Shown: positions 35,472 to 44,562 of the stretch, in pieces
Numbering within the stretch: the stretch's first letter is position 1
Layout of the letters: every line of letters starts with the position of its first letter
From: Bradyrhizobium huanghuaihaiense
GTDB lineage: Bacteria > Pseudomonadota > Alphaproteobacteria > Rhizobiales > Xanthobacteraceae
DNA: 64,000 nt
Direction of reading: 5' to 3'
NCBI RefSeq assembly: GCF_007830635.1
Contig: NZ_VLLA01000002.1
Location: 372,001-436,000 of the forward strand
Program-made: the position numbers and the translations under genes
The notes under the pieces: generated by a model
Seen by the model: the letters and a program-made list of their open reading frames with translations, nothing else
Told to the model about the DNA's origin: nothing
The model's database searches: none

Positions 35472-36230
35472 ATGCTGCTACGCGGCAAGACTGCAATCGT
35501 TACAGGAGCCGCCTCTCCGCGGGGTATTGGACTTGCAACCGCCCGCCGCTTTGCGGCCGAAGGGGCCCGGGTCGCGATTCTCGACATCGACGGCCCTGCG
35601 GCGGAAGCCGCCGCGCGCAGCCTTGAATCCGCAGGCGAGCCGCATCTCGGCCTCGCCTGCAATGTGGCCGACAAGCATGCCTGCATCAAGGCCGTCGAGG
35701 CGGTCATCGCAAAATTCGGCCAGATCGACATCCTCATCAACAACGCGGGCGTGACCCAGCCCGTGAAGCTCCTCGACATCAAGCCCGAGGATTGGGACCG
35801 CATCCAGGACGTCAACCTCAAGGGCATCCTGTTCCTGTCTCAGGCCGTGATCCCGCACATGCAGAAGCGCAAGAGCGGATCGATCGCGTGCATGTCGTCG
35901 GTCTCCGCCCAGCGCGGCGGCGGTATTTTCGGGGGACCGCACTATTCGGCGGCCAAGGCCGGCGTGCTCGGGCTTGCCAAGGCGATGGCGCGCGAGTTCG
36001 GCCCCGACGGCATCCGCGTCAACTGCGTGACGCCGGGCCTGATCGGCACCGACATCACCGCCGGCAAGCTCACCGACGAAATGCGGACGAAGATTTTGGA
36101 GGGAATTCCGCTCGGCCGGCTCGGCGAGGCTGCTGACGTCGCCGGCATCTACACTTTCCTCGCCTCCGACCTCTCGGCCTACGTGACCGGCGCGGTGATC
36201 GACGTGAACGGCGGCATGCTGATCCACTGA
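35472..36230 (+). CDS. Short-chain dehydrogenase/reductase
   Basis: 252 aa classical SDR. Cofactor motif VTGAASPRGIG (10-20, longer than the usual TGxxxGxG), NNAG (90-93), catalytic Tyr158/Lys162 in YSAAKAG and the serine in SSVSA. Asp at the end of strand 2 (ILDIDG) suggests NAD(H). GGGAGGAGC precedes the ATG. First gene of SDR-transketolase A-transketolase B-TRAP; probably oxidises a polyol or sugar acid to the ketose/keto form that the transketolase uses. Confidence 0.93.
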   Translation: MLLRGKTAIVTGAASPRGIGLATARRFAAEGARVAILDIDGPAAEAAARSLESAGEPHLGLACNVADKHACIKAVEAVIAKFGQIDILINNAGVTQPVKLLDIKPEDWDRIQDVNLKGILFLSQAVIPHMQKRKSGSIACMSSVSAQRGGGIFGGPHYSAAKAGVLGLAKAMAREFGPDGIRVNCVTPGLIGTDITAGKLTDEMRTKILEGIPLGRLGEAADVAGIYTFLASDLSAYVTGAVIDVNGGMLIH

Positions 36231-36252
36231 GCGGAGGAGGGGAGAAACCATC

Positions 36253-37098
36253 ATGGCAACACCGACACTCGCAAACGCGCCGACGCTTGCCCAGCGCGCC
36301 CGCAGCATCCGCCGCAATGCCTTGCTGATGGGCGAAGTCCAGGGCCAGGGCTACATCGCGCAGGCGCTCGACATCGCCGATGTGCTGGCGGTGGCTTACT
36401 TTCACGCGATGCGTTTTCGCGCCGAAGATCCAGCCTGGGAAGGCCGCGATCGCTTCCTGCTGTCGAACGGACACTATGCCATTGCACTCTATGCGGCCCT
36501 GATCGAGGCCGGGATCGTTCCCGAGGCTGAACTACAGACCTACGGCTTCGACGAGAGTCGCCTGCCGATGTCGGGCATGGCGTCCTATACGCCGGGCATG
36601 GAGATGTCCGGCGGCTCGCTGGGCCTTGGCCTCGGTATCGCCGTCGGTATGGCGCTCGGGCTGAAGCGAAAGAAATCGGCGGCGCGCATCTTCACGCTGT
36701 TCTCGGACGGCGAGCTGGACGAGGGCTCCAAATGGGAAGCCATCATGTCGGCCGCCCATCACAAGCTCGACAATCTGATCGCAATCGTCGACGTCAACAA
36801 TCAGCAGGCTGACGGTCCCTCGAAGCAGATGCTCGGCTTCGAGCCGCTCGTCGACAAGCTCGAGGCCTTCGGCTGGTTCGTGCAGCGCGTCGACGGCAAC
36901 GATCTCGATGCGGTGGTAGGGGCTTTCGATGCAGCGATGTCGCATGCCGAGCCGAAACCCCGCATGATCGTTGCCGACACCTTGATGGGCAAGGGCGTTC
37001 CGTTCCTGGAGCAGCGTGAGAAGAATCATTTCATTCGCGTCGAGCCGCATGAATGGCAGCTCGCACTGTCTGCACTGAACGCGGGAGACCAGTCATGA
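36253..37098 (+). CDS. Split transketolase, N-terminal (ThDP/pyrophosphate-binding) subunit
   Basis: 281 aa. Corresponds to the first third of transketolase: FLLSNGHYAIALYAAL, the invariant Gly-rich MSGGSLGLGLGIAVG and the ThDP motif SDGELDEGSKWEAIM ... IAIVDVNN. It lacks the Pyr and C-terminal domains, which are in the next gene. Split transketolases are known in specialised sugar pathways (for example apulose-4-phosphate and sulfofructose transketolases). Confidence 0.93.
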   Translation: MATPTLANAPTLAQRARSIRRNALLMGEVQGQGYIAQALDIADVLAVAYFHAMRFRAEDPAWEGRDRFLLSNGHYAIALYAALIEAGIVPEAELQTYGFDESRLPMSGMASYTPGMEMSGGSLGLGLGIAVGMALGLKRKKSAARIFTLFSDGELDEGSKWEAIMSAAHHKLDNLIAIVDVNNQQADGPSKQMLGFEPLVDKLEAFGWFVQRVDGNDLDAVVGAFDAAMSHAEPKPRMIVADTLMGKGVPFLEQREKNHFIRVEPHEWQLALSALNAGDQS

Positions 37099-38105
37099 AG
37101 TCCGCCGGATCGACACCGCCCGGAAAGCCGCGGCTGACCACGTCGGCCATGATCGCCTCGATCGCGGCGGAAGGTCAGCGCACCAAGCCAGCCCCCTTCG
37201 GCCATGCGCTCGTCGAGCTCGCGCGCAGCCGCGAGGACGTGGTCGGCATGACTGCCGATCTCGGCAAGTACACCGACCTGCACATCTTCGCGCATGCCTT
37301 TCCCGATCGCTACTACCAGATGGGCATGGCCGAACAGCTCCTGTTCGGCGCAGCCTCGGGTCTGGCGGCTGAAGGCTTCATGCCGTTCGCGACGACCTAT
37401 GCGGTGTTTGCCTCGCGCCGGGCCTACGATTTCATTCACCAGACCATTGCGGAGGAAGACCGCAACGTGAAGATCGCCTGCGCGCTGCCGGGCCTGACCT
37501 CGGGCTACGGACCGAGCCACCAGGCCGCCGAGGACCTCGCGCTGTTTCGCGCAATGCCCAATATGACGGTGATCGACCCCTGCGATGCGCATGAGATCGA
37601 GCAGATTGTGCCGGCCATCGCCGCGCATCGCGGGCCGGTCTATATGCGGCTGTTGCGCGGCCAGGTGCCGCTGGTGCTCGACGAGTACAACTACCGTTTC
37701 GAGCTCGGCAAGGCCGCGCTTCTGCGCGACGGCGCCGACGTCCTGATCATCTCCTCGGGCATCATGACAATGCGTGCGCTGGAGGCGGCCCAGGCCCTGT
37801 CGGACGACCGCGTCAGCGTAGGCGTCCTGCACGCTCCGACGATCAAGCCGCTCGATACCGAGGCGATCCTGCGCGAAGCCGCTAAGCCCGGCCGCCTGGT
37901 CGTCGTCGCCGAGAACCACACCGTGATCGGCGGCCTCGGCGAAGCCGTCGCGGCGCTGCTGATGCGCTCGGGCGTCCATCCGGCCTTCCGGCAGATCGCG
38001 CTTCCGGACGAATTTCTTGCCGCCGGCGCGCTGCCGACGCTGCACGACCGCTACGGCATCTCGACCGCAGAAGTGAAGCGGCAGATCAAGGAGTGGCTGC
38101 GCTAG
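37095..38105 (+). CDS. Split transketolase, C-terminal (pyrimidine-binding) subunit
   Basis: 336 aa. Pyr domain with the ThDP-activating Glu in YYQMGMAEQLLFGAASGLA, then FATTYAVFASRRAYDF and GPSHQAAEDLALFR; C-terminal transketolase domain from about residue 200. Overlaps subunit A by ATGA, indicating coupled, equimolar translation. Confidence 0.93.
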   Translation: MKSAGSTPPGKPRLTTSAMIASIAAEGQRTKPAPFGHALVELARSREDVVGMTADLGKYTDLHIFAHAFPDRYYQMGMAEQLLFGAASGLAAEGFMPFATTYAVFASRRAYDFIHQTIAEEDRNVKIACALPGLTSGYGPSHQAAEDLALFRAMPNMTVIDPCDAHEIEQIVPAIAAHRGPVYMRLLRGQVPLVLDEYNYRFELGKAALLRDGADVLIISSGIMTMRALEAAQALSDDRVSVGVLHAPTIKPLDTEAILREAAKPGRLVVVAENHTVIGGLGEAVAALLMRSGVHPAFRQIALPDEFLAAGALPTLHDRYGISTAEVKRQIKEWLR

Positions 38106-38275
38106 CCGCGCACGCAGCCAACCCTTCACGTCCGTTCAAGCCGACCTGCTTCGCGGCAACGCCGCGGAGAACGAGAGCTGCTGTCCAATGCTGGCGCATC
38201 GAGAGCCGGCCAGCAGCAACACCCGGTGGCGAAAGCCGCCGCTGCTGATCAATCCATGCTCAACGGGAGGAATCG

Positions 38276-39301
38276 ATGCCAACGCGGAAACCAATCACCC
38301 TCAGCCGCCGCAAGCTGCTCATGGCCGGTGCGGCCGTGCCGCTATGTGCCATTCTCACCCGCCCGGCCTCGGCCGCGGAGTTCACCTACAAGCTCGCGAC
38401 CGGCCAGGACCCGACGCATCCCGTCAACGTCCGTGCCAAGGAAGCTGTCGACCGCATTCGCGAGGCGACGAACGGCCGGCTGGAGATCAATCTGTTTCCG
38501 GCCAACCAGCTCGGCTCCGATACCGACCTGCTGACGCAGGTCCGCAACGGCGGCGTCGAGTTCTTCAACCTGTCGTCGCTGATCCTCGCGACGCTGGTCC
38601 CGGCGGCGGGCATCGTCAACCTTGGCTTTCTCTTCACCAGCTATGACGCGGTCTGGAAGGCGATGGATGGCGAACTCGGCGCCTATATCCGCGCACAGAT
38701 CGCCAGGACACCGATCATGGCGGTGTCGAGCCCCTGGGACAACGGCTTCCGCCATGTCACCTCGTCTGGCCGTGAGATCAGGGCGCCTGAGGATCTGAAG
38801 AACTTCAAGCTGCGCGTGCCGGCCGCACCCAATCTGACGTCGCTGTTTCAGGCGCTCGGGGCGGGACCGGCACCGATCAATTTCAACGAGGTTTACTCCG
38901 CCCTGCAAACCAAGGTCGTTGACGGGCAGGAGAACCCGCTGCCGATCATCGCCACGGCCCGGCTCTATGAGGTGCAGAAGACCTGCTCCCTGACCGGGCA
39001 TGTGTGGGACAATTACTGGATCCTCGGCAACAAGCGCGCCTTCGAGAAGCTGCCCAAGGACGTGCAGGAGATCGTGACGCGCGAGCTCGATCGTTCGGCC
39101 AAGGACGAGCGCGCCGACGTCGCCAAGCTCAGCGAATCGCTGCGCGCCGATCTGACCGCCAAGGGCATGCAGTTCATCGACGTCGACCGCGGCGCGTTCC
39201 GCCAGGCGCTGGCGAAGACCAGCTTCTATGCCGACTGGAAGACCAAGTTCGGCGATGAGGCCTGGGCGCAGCTCGAGAAAGCGGCGGGCAAGCTGTCATG
39301 A
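38276..39301 (+). CDS. TRAP transporter substrate-binding protein, DctP type
   Basis: 341 aa. Twin-arginine signal (LSRRKLLMAGAAVPL, cleavage near ASA-AEF). The mature part is the DctP/TeaA fold; the arginine that grips the substrate carboxylate is expected in KLRVPAAPN (about residues 180-188). This points to an organic-acid substrate. Follows the transketolase by 170 bp, with GGGAGG before the ATG; overlaps the next gene (ATGA). Confidence 0.93.
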   Translation: MPTRKPITLSRRKLLMAGAAVPLCAILTRPASAAEFTYKLATGQDPTHPVNVRAKEAVDRIREATNGRLEINLFPANQLGSDTDLLTQVRNGGVEFFNLSSLILATLVPAAGIVNLGFLFTSYDAVWKAMDGELGAYIRAQIARTPIMAVSSPWDNGFRHVTSSGREIRAPEDLKNFKLRVPAAPNLTSLFQALGAGPAPINFNEVYSALQTKVVDGQENPLPIIATARLYEVQKTCSLTGHVWDNYWILGNKRAFEKLPKDVQEIVTRELDRSAKDERADVAKLSESLRADLTAKGMQFIDVDRGAFRQALAKTSFYADWKTKFGDEAWAQLEKAAGKLS

Positions 39302-41190
39302 CCGCGATCAACCATATGCCTGAGGTCGATCAGGGCGCCGCAGTCGCGGCGTCTCAATCCGGTGTGCGTCTGTGGGCCGCCAGGGCCAACAGGGCGCTTG
39401 GTCATGTGGTTGCGATCCCGGCGGCACTGCTGGTGCTGGCCGAGATCGTCGTGTTGTCGGCCGGCATCGTCGGCAGGTACGTTTTTCACGCTCCGATCAT
39501 CTGGGCTGACGAGCTGGCCGGCATTCTGTTCCTGTGGCTCGCCATGCTGGGATCGGTGATCGCGTTCCAGCGCGGGGAGCACATGCGGATGACGGCCATC
39601 ATCGGCATGCTTCGCCCCAATGCGCGCGCATTCCTGGACGTCGTCGCCGCCGCAGCATCGTTGGCGTTCCTCCTGCTGGTGATCCACCCGGCTTACGAGT
39701 TCGCGGCCGACGAGGTGTTCGTCACGACGCCCGCGCTCGAGATCGTCAACAGCTGGCGGGCAGCGGCGTTACCCGTCGGCATCGGCTTGATGCTGGTCGC
39801 GGCGGTGCTGCGACTGGTTCGGATCGCGGGCCTGAGGGATCTGCTCACCGCGGTTGCGCTCGTTGCCGGGATCATCGCGACGCTGGTGCTGGTGGCGCCG
39901 GTGCTGAAACCGCTCGGTAATTTCAACCTGTTGATTTTCTTCGTCGTCATCGTCGGCGCCATGGTGTTGGCGGCGGTGCCGATCGCCTTTGCCTTTGGTC
40001 TTGCTACCGTTGGCTATCTGGCCCTGACGACGAGCGCGCCCGATGTCGTCATCATCGGACGTATGGACGAAGGCATGAGCCATCTGATCCTGCTGGCCGT
40101 GCCTCTGTTCGTGTTCCTCGGCCTGCTGATCGAAATGACTGGCATGGCTCGAGCCATGGTGGGCTTTCTCGCCAGCCTGCTCGGACACGTACGCGGCGGC
40201 CTGCACTATGTGCTGGTCGGCGCGATGTACCTGGTGTCGGGAATCTCGGGCTCCAAGGCGGCCGATATGGCCGCAGTGGCGCCCGTGCTGTTTCCGGAGA
40301 TGACCAAGCGCGGCGCCAAGCCCGGCGATCTCGTCGCGCTGCTAGCGGCGACCGGCGCTCAGACCGAGACCATACCGCCCTCGCTCGTGCTGATCACGAT
40401 CGGCTCGGTGACGGGCGTATCGATCGCGGCGCTGTTTACCGGCGGTCTGCTGCCCGGCATCGTGCTGGCGATCGGGCTCTGCTCCGTGGTCTGGTGGCGA
40501 TATCGCGGCGAAGACCTCTCGCATGTGAAGCGCGCGACGGGGCGCGAGATCGGCCGCGCCTTCGTCATCGCGATTCCGGCGATGGCTCTGCCCTTCGTCA
40601 TCCGCGCCGCGGTGGTCGAAGGGGTTGCGACGGCGACCGAGGTGTCGACCATCGGCATCGTCTACTCGGTCCTCACGGGGCTCCTGATCTACCGGCAATT
40701 CTCCTGGCGCCGGCTGTATCCGATGTTGGTGGAGACCGCGTCACTATCCGGCGCGATCCTGCTCATCATCGGTGCTGCGACCGGGATGGCGTGGGCTCTC
40801 ACGCAATCGGGTTTCTCGGCCTCACTCGCGAAGTTCATGACCGCGCTGCCGGGCGGAACACCGGTCTTCCTCGGCGTAACCATCGTGGCCTTCGTCATTC
40901 TAGGCAGCGTGCTCGAAGGCATCCCGGCCATCGTTCTGTTCGGGCCGTTGCTGTTTCCGATCGCACGCCAGGTCGGCGTGCACGAAGTACACTACGCAAT
41001 GGTCGTCGTGCTCGCGATGGGCATAGGCCTGTTCGCCCCGCCGTTCGGCGTCGGCTACTACGCGGCCTGCGCCATCAGCCGCATCAATCCCGACGAGGGT
41101 ATCAAGCCGATCGTCGGCTATATCGCGGCCTTGCTGATCGGCACGCTCGTGGTTGCCGCGATACCCTGGATTTCGACCGGCTTCCTCTGA
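39298..41190 (+). CDS. Fused TRAP transporter permease DctQ-DctM
   Basis: 630 aa. Residues about 1-165 are a DctQ-like four-helix small subunit (IWADELAGILFLWLAMLGS), a linker of two helices follows, and about 205-630 is the 12-helix DctM (AVPLFVFLGLLIEMTGMARA; GISGSKAADMAAVAPVLFPEM). Together with DctP it forms a sodium-coupled importer in the inner membrane. Fusion of Q and M occurs in a minority of TRAP systems. Confidence 0.93.
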   Translation: MTAINHMPEVDQGAAVAASQSGVRLWAARANRALGHVVAIPAALLVLAEIVVLSAGIVGRYVFHAPIIWADELAGILFLWLAMLGSVIAFQRGEHMRMTAIIGMLRPNARAFLDVVAAAASLAFLLLVIHPAYEFAADEVFVTTPALEIVNSWRAAALPVGIGLMLVAAVLRLVRIAGLRDLLTAVALVAGIIATLVLVAPVLKPLGNFNLLIFFVVIVGAMVLAAVPIAFAFGLATVGYLALTTSAPDVVIIGRMDEGMSHLILLAVPLFVFLGLLIEMTGMARAMVGFLASLLGHVRGGLHYVLVGAMYLVSGISGSKAADMAAVAPVLFPEMTKRGAKPGDLVALLAATGAQTETIPPSLVLITIGSVTGVSIAALFTGGLLPGIVLAIGLCSVVWWRYRGEDLSHVKRATGREIGRAFVIAIPAMALPFVIRAAVVEGVATATEVSTIGIVYSVLTGLLIYRQFSWRRLYPMLVETASLSGAILLIIGAATGMAWALTQSGFSASLAKFMTALPGGTPVFLGVTIVAFVILGSVLEGIPAIVLFGPLLFPIARQVGVHEVHYAMVVVLAMGIGLFAPPFGVGYYAACAISRINPDEGIKPIVGYIAALLIGTLVVAAIPWISTGFL

Positions 41191-41197
41191 GGTCGCG

Positions 41198-41776
41198 TCA
41201 CCGCTGGCCGTCGTGCACCGAGATCTCCGACGCCTTGAGGCCGCCGATGCGCGCGTGGGGACGGCCGCCGGTCGCCATCACGAGGCCGAAGGCGATCTCG
41301 TCACGGCGTGGCGAATCCCACAGCGTCATCTCCGCGGTGCCGAAATGACTGCGGACATAGGCCGCGTGGATGTGGCCGAGCGGCACCATCAGGCGCGTGC
41401 CGGGTCCGCCGATGGTCTTCGCCGCCGGAACGATCGCTTTGGGCTGTCCCAGCACCTCGCGCATGCCGTGGCCGCCGGCCTCGTGCCAGACGGCGCCATG
41501 CTCGAGCTCGCCGTCCTCGCCGACGATGATGCCCTTGCCATAGGCCTCGATGCGCCCGGCGCCGCCGAGCTGCGCGATCAGCCCGGTTGCGAGCTCGCGC
41601 CCGAGCTCACGCAAGGAGGCCTGGAACGGCATCAGGTCAGGTTCATAGCGACCTGCGAAGGGATTGCGGACGACTGCGGTGGCCGTCCCGACCAGCAGCG
41701 GCTTCTCCAGCCGCGGGCCGCGCTCGTGCCAGACGGTCTCGACGCTGAGCGCGGTCTTGCGAATGTCGTGGGACAT
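41198..41776 (-). CDS. Amino acid synthesis family protein (PF06684)
   Basis: 192 aa. Start MSHDIRKTALSVETVWHERG, a GKGIIVGEDGELEHGAVWHE core and the LMVPLGHIHAAYVRSHFGTAEM tail (quoted ends LMVPL and TAEM) match the 'amino acid synthesis' family, whose actual function is unknown and which is often next to catabolic genes. 8 bp after the FAH gene, same operon. The longer frame upstream overlaps the FAH gene and is not real. Confidence 0.85.
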   Translation of the reverse strand: MSHDIRKTALSVETVWHERGPRLEKPLLVGTATAVVRNPFAGRYEPDLMPFQASLRELGRELATGLIAQLGGAGRIEAYGKGIIVGEDGELEHGAVWHEAGGHGMREVLGQPKAIVPAAKTIGGPGTRLMVPLGHIHAAYVRSHFGTAEMTLWDSPRRDEIAFGLVMATGGRPHARIGGLKASEISVHDGQR

Positions 41777-41784
41777 GCGCGGTC

Positions 41785-42648
41785 TTACGCCTCGTCCACG
41801 ACGGGATTCCTGAGAACGCCGATGTTCTCGATCTCGACCTCGACCACGTCGCCGGGCTTGAGGAAGATCGGCGGCTTGCGGGTGAAGCCGACGCCGGCCG
41901 GCGTGCCGGTGGCGATGACGTCGCCGGGCACGAGGTCGAAGATGGTCGAGCAATATTCGATCAGCCGCGGGATCGAGAAGATCAGCATCGAGGTGTCGGA
42001 GGACTGCACGGTCGCGCCGTTGACGCGGGTCTCCAGCTTCAGCTTGGTGGGATCGCCGATCTCGTCGGGCGTGACCAGCCACGGTCCGAACGGACCGGTG
42101 CCGACGAAGTTCTTGCCGGAGGCGATCTGCTGCGCGTGGCGCTGCCAGTCGCGCACGCTGACGTCGTTGTAGATCGAGTAGCCGGCGACGTGATTCCAGG
42201 CATCGGCCTGGCTGATGTGACGACCGCCCTTGCCGATGACGACGGCGAGCTCGCCCTCCCAGTCGAAATTGTCGGAGACCTTCGGCCGGATCACCGGTGC
42301 GTTGTGCGCGACCTGCGAGCGCCAGACCCGCAGGAAGATCGGCGGAAACTCCGTGATCTCGCGCTTCATGCCGAACGCCACCGCTTCGTTGTGGTGGTCG
42401 AGATAGTTGCGCACGGCGCAGACGATCTTCTCGGGCCGCGGGATCACCGGCAGATATTTGACGTCGCTCAGCGCCAGCGTGGGCTCGTGCCCGGCAACGA
42501 TGGCCGCGCGGCGCGCATAGTCGTCGCTGCCGAGGAAGTCGGCGAGGGTCGGGTACTGGGGCAGGGCGCGGCCGAGATCCACCACGCCGTTTTCGACAAC
42601 GGCGCCCCAGCTTTCGCGGTTTCCATCCAAGAACGACAGCAGCTTCAT
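41785..42648 (-). CDS. Fumarylacetoacetate hydrolase-family protein
   Basis: 287 aa. C-terminal FAH domain from about residue 75: KIVCAVRNYLDHHNEA, the metal-site Glu residues in DWEGELAVVIGKGGR, and DLVPGDVIATGTPAGVGFTR. Family members cleave C-C bonds of dioxo acids (fumarylpyruvate, acylpyruvates, ring-cleavage products). First gene of the leftward operon controlled by the divergent GntR gene's operator set. Confidence 0.92.
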   Translation of the reverse strand: MKLLSFLDGNRESWGAVVENGVVDLGRALPQYPTLADFLGSDDYARRAAIVAGHEPTLALSDVKYLPVIPRPEKIVCAVRNYLDHHNEAVAFGMKREITEFPPIFLRVWRSQVAHNAPVIRPKVSDNFDWEGELAVVIGKGGRHISQADAWNHVAGYSIYNDVSVRDWQRHAQQIASGKNFVGTGPFGPWLVTPDEIGDPTKLKLETRVNGATVQSSDTSMLIFSIPRLIEYCSTIFDLVPGDVIATGTPAGVGFTRKPPIFLKPGDVVEVEIENIGVLRNPVVDEA

Positions 42649-42670
42649 GGTTTCGCCCCAAGGGTTTCGA

Positions 42671-42700
42671 TTTTCGATGAGGTGTATTATTTTCGAAAAT
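42671..42700. promoter_or_regulatory. Candidate GntR operator before the FAH operon
   Basis: A half-site TTTTCG (42671-42676) is followed by the perfect palindrome ATTTTCGAAAAT (42689-42700), 41-52 bp before the FAH start. The same composite arrangement occurs at 43502-43530. Confidence 0.65.
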
Positions 42701-42742
42701 CAGCCCGGGCGCAAGGCCGCCGTGTGCGAAAATGCGGTTGCA

Positions 42743-43444
42743 CTATTCGGTGTCGAGCAGATGGCCCGCGTAGGTCGCGACGTTATCGGAGGTCGAGCGG
42801 ATATGCGCCTCGATCAGCTGCACGGCCAGATCGGCATTACGCGAGATCGCGGCCTGCATGATGGCCTGGTGCTCGCCGGCCTTGTCGCGCGGACGCGGGC
42901 GGAAATTGGCGGAGAGGTGCCGGTAGCGCTCGGCGCGGTCGAACAGCTCGGCGCGAATGGCGAGCAGCGTCGCCGAGCCGCAGGCGGAGACCAGCGCCTG
43001 ATGGAACTGGCGATGGGCGATCTTCCATTCGGGATCGCGCAAGGGATGCTCGGGATCGCGCTGCTCGATCCGCTTCAGGCGGTGCAGCGTCGAGATCACG
43101 GCGATTTCCCAGTCATCGTCGCCGCGCTCGATCGAGCGGCGGATCAATTCCACCTCGATCAGCACCCTTGCATCGGTGACCTCCACCAGATCCTGGCGGC
43201 TGACCGGCGCCACGCGAAATCCGCGCTGCTCCTGGGCGTCGACCAGCCCTTCCGCGGCGAGCGCCGTCAGCGCCTCGCGCAGGGTCGTAAAGCTCGCGCC
43301 GAAGCGTTCGCGCAGCACGTCGAAGCGCAGCGGCTCGCCCGGCGCAAGGCCGCAGGCAATGATCTCCTCGCGCAGCCGATGGGTGATGTCGGCGGCAATG
43401 GTCTTGCCGAATTCCTTGCGGGGGCGGATGGCGCTGTCGGGCAT
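42743..43444 (-). CDS. GntR-family (FadR subgroup) regulator
   Basis: 233 aa. N-terminal winged helix (ITHRLREEIIACGLAPGEPL ... LRERFGASFTTLREALTALAAEGLV) and an all-helical FCD ligand domain (about 95-225) with the metal-binding D and H pattern (DARVLIEVELIRRSIE; HRQFHQAL; EHQAIMQA). Start ATG at 43444; the frame is open further up, into the promoter. It lies between the two candidate operators and likely represses both the leftward FAH operon and the rightward oxidoreductase operon. Confidence 0.93.
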   Translation of the reverse strand: MPDSAIRPRKEFGKTIAADITHRLREEIIACGLAPGEPLRFDVLRERFGASFTTLREALTALAAEGLVDAQEQRGFRVAPVSRQDLVEVTDARVLIEVELIRRSIERGDDDWEIAVISTLHRLKRIEQRDPEHPLRDPEWKIAHRQFHQALVSACGSATLLAIRAELFDRAERYRHLSANFRPRPRDKAGEHQAIMQAAISRNADLAVQLIEAHIRSTSDNVATYAGHLLDTE

Positions 43445-43501
43445 GGGCCTGCCAATGAATCGATGGCTCAAGATGCCGCGGCAACGACCATCTTGCAATA
43501 A

Positions 43502-43530
43502 TTTTCGTAAACGGTATGATTTTCGAAAAT
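43502..43530. promoter_or_regulatory. Candidate GntR operator before gntR and the oxidoreductase operon
   Basis: TTTTCG half-site (43502-43507) plus perfect palindrome ATTTTCGAAAAT (43519-43530), 24 bp before the oxidoreductase ATG. Matches the motif at 42671-42700, including a shared GGT between the parts. Confidence 0.7.
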
Positions 43531-43553
43531 ATGGTTCTGGGGAGCGTGAAGAC

Positions 43554-44546
43554 ATGAGGGCAGTGCTGGTGCGTCAGCCGGGTGGGCCGGATGCACTTGA
43601 GGTGGTCGAGCTTCCGGTGCCCGTGCCGGGCGCAGGCCAGGTGCAGATCCGGGCCGAGGCGTTCGGGGTCGGACAGCCCGACGCGCTGATCCGGCGCGGC
43701 GTCTACAAATGGATGCCGCCGCTGCCGGCCAATCCCGGCAGCGATGTCGCCGGCCGCATTTCCGCGCTGGGGCCTGATGTCGAGGGCTTTGCCGTCGGCC
43801 AGAAGGTGCTGCTGAGCGCGCGCGATCTGTCCCAGCGCGGCGGCTGCTACGCCGACTATGTGGTCGCACCCGCAGATGCCGTTCACGCGCTGCCCGATCA
43901 TGTCGATCTGCAAGCCGCCGTGTGCCTGTCGAACTACCAGGTGGCCTACGCGCTGCTGCACGAGTGCCGCCATCCGCGCGCACCTAGCAGCGCGCTGGTG
44001 CTCGGCGCGGCCGGCGGCGTCGGCACCGCGCTGGTGCAACTGGCAAAGCTCGCGGGGATGAACGTGATCGGCACGGTCTCGACCGAGGAGAAAGCCGCGT
44101 TCGCGAAGGCGAACGGCGCCGATCACATCATCTTCTACCGCAGCGAGGATGTCGTGGCACGGACGCGCGAGCTGACCAGGGGCGAGGGCGTCGGCCTCGT
44201 GCTCGATCACGTCTGCGGGCCGGAATTCACCGCCTATCTCGGCGCGCTCGGCAAATGGGGCACGCTGCTGTCCTACAACGCCTTCGCCGGATTGCCGGAA
44301 GAGAATTTGATGGCGGCGATGCGCAACCATCTCGACATCTGTCCCGCCGTGCGCTGCTTCTCCTTCCACATCTATGACCATGATCGCGACGGCCGCCGCG
44401 CCCTGATGCGCAGCGTGATCGAGGCGCTCAGCCGCAATGCGATCAAGCCGGCGATCTCGGCAGTGCTGAAGCTCGACGAGGTCAGGAAGGCGCATACGCT
44501 GCTGGAGCAGGGCTCCGCGCTCGGCAAGATCATCATGACGCCATGA
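43554..44546 (+). CDS. Zinc-independent quinone oxidoreductase-like MDR protein
   Basis: 330 aa medium-chain dehydrogenase/reductase. GroES-like N-terminus (PGSDVAGRISALGPDVEGF) and Rossmann domain with VLGAAGGVGTALVQLAKLAG (about residues 144-163). It lacks the catalytic zinc Cys/His set, so it belongs with QOR/NADPH-dependent reductases of quinones or enones. GGGGAGCG precedes the ATG. Leads the rightward GntR-controlled operon. Confidence 0.9.
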   Translation: MRAVLVRQPGGPDALEVVELPVPVPGAGQVQIRAEAFGVGQPDALIRRGVYKWMPPLPANPGSDVAGRISALGPDVEGFAVGQKVLLSARDLSQRGGCYADYVVAPADAVHALPDHVDLQAAVCLSNYQVAYALLHECRHPRAPSSALVLGAAGGVGTALVQLAKLAGMNVIGTVSTEEKAAFAKANGADHIIFYRSEDVVARTRELTRGEGVGLVLDHVCGPEFTAYLGALGKWGTLLSYNAFAGLPEENLMAAMRNHLDICPAVRCFSFHIYDHDRDGRRALMRSVIEALSRNAIKPAISAVLKLDEVRKAHTLLEQGSALGKIIMTP

Positions 44547-44562
44547 GAGGGTGGACCGCACG

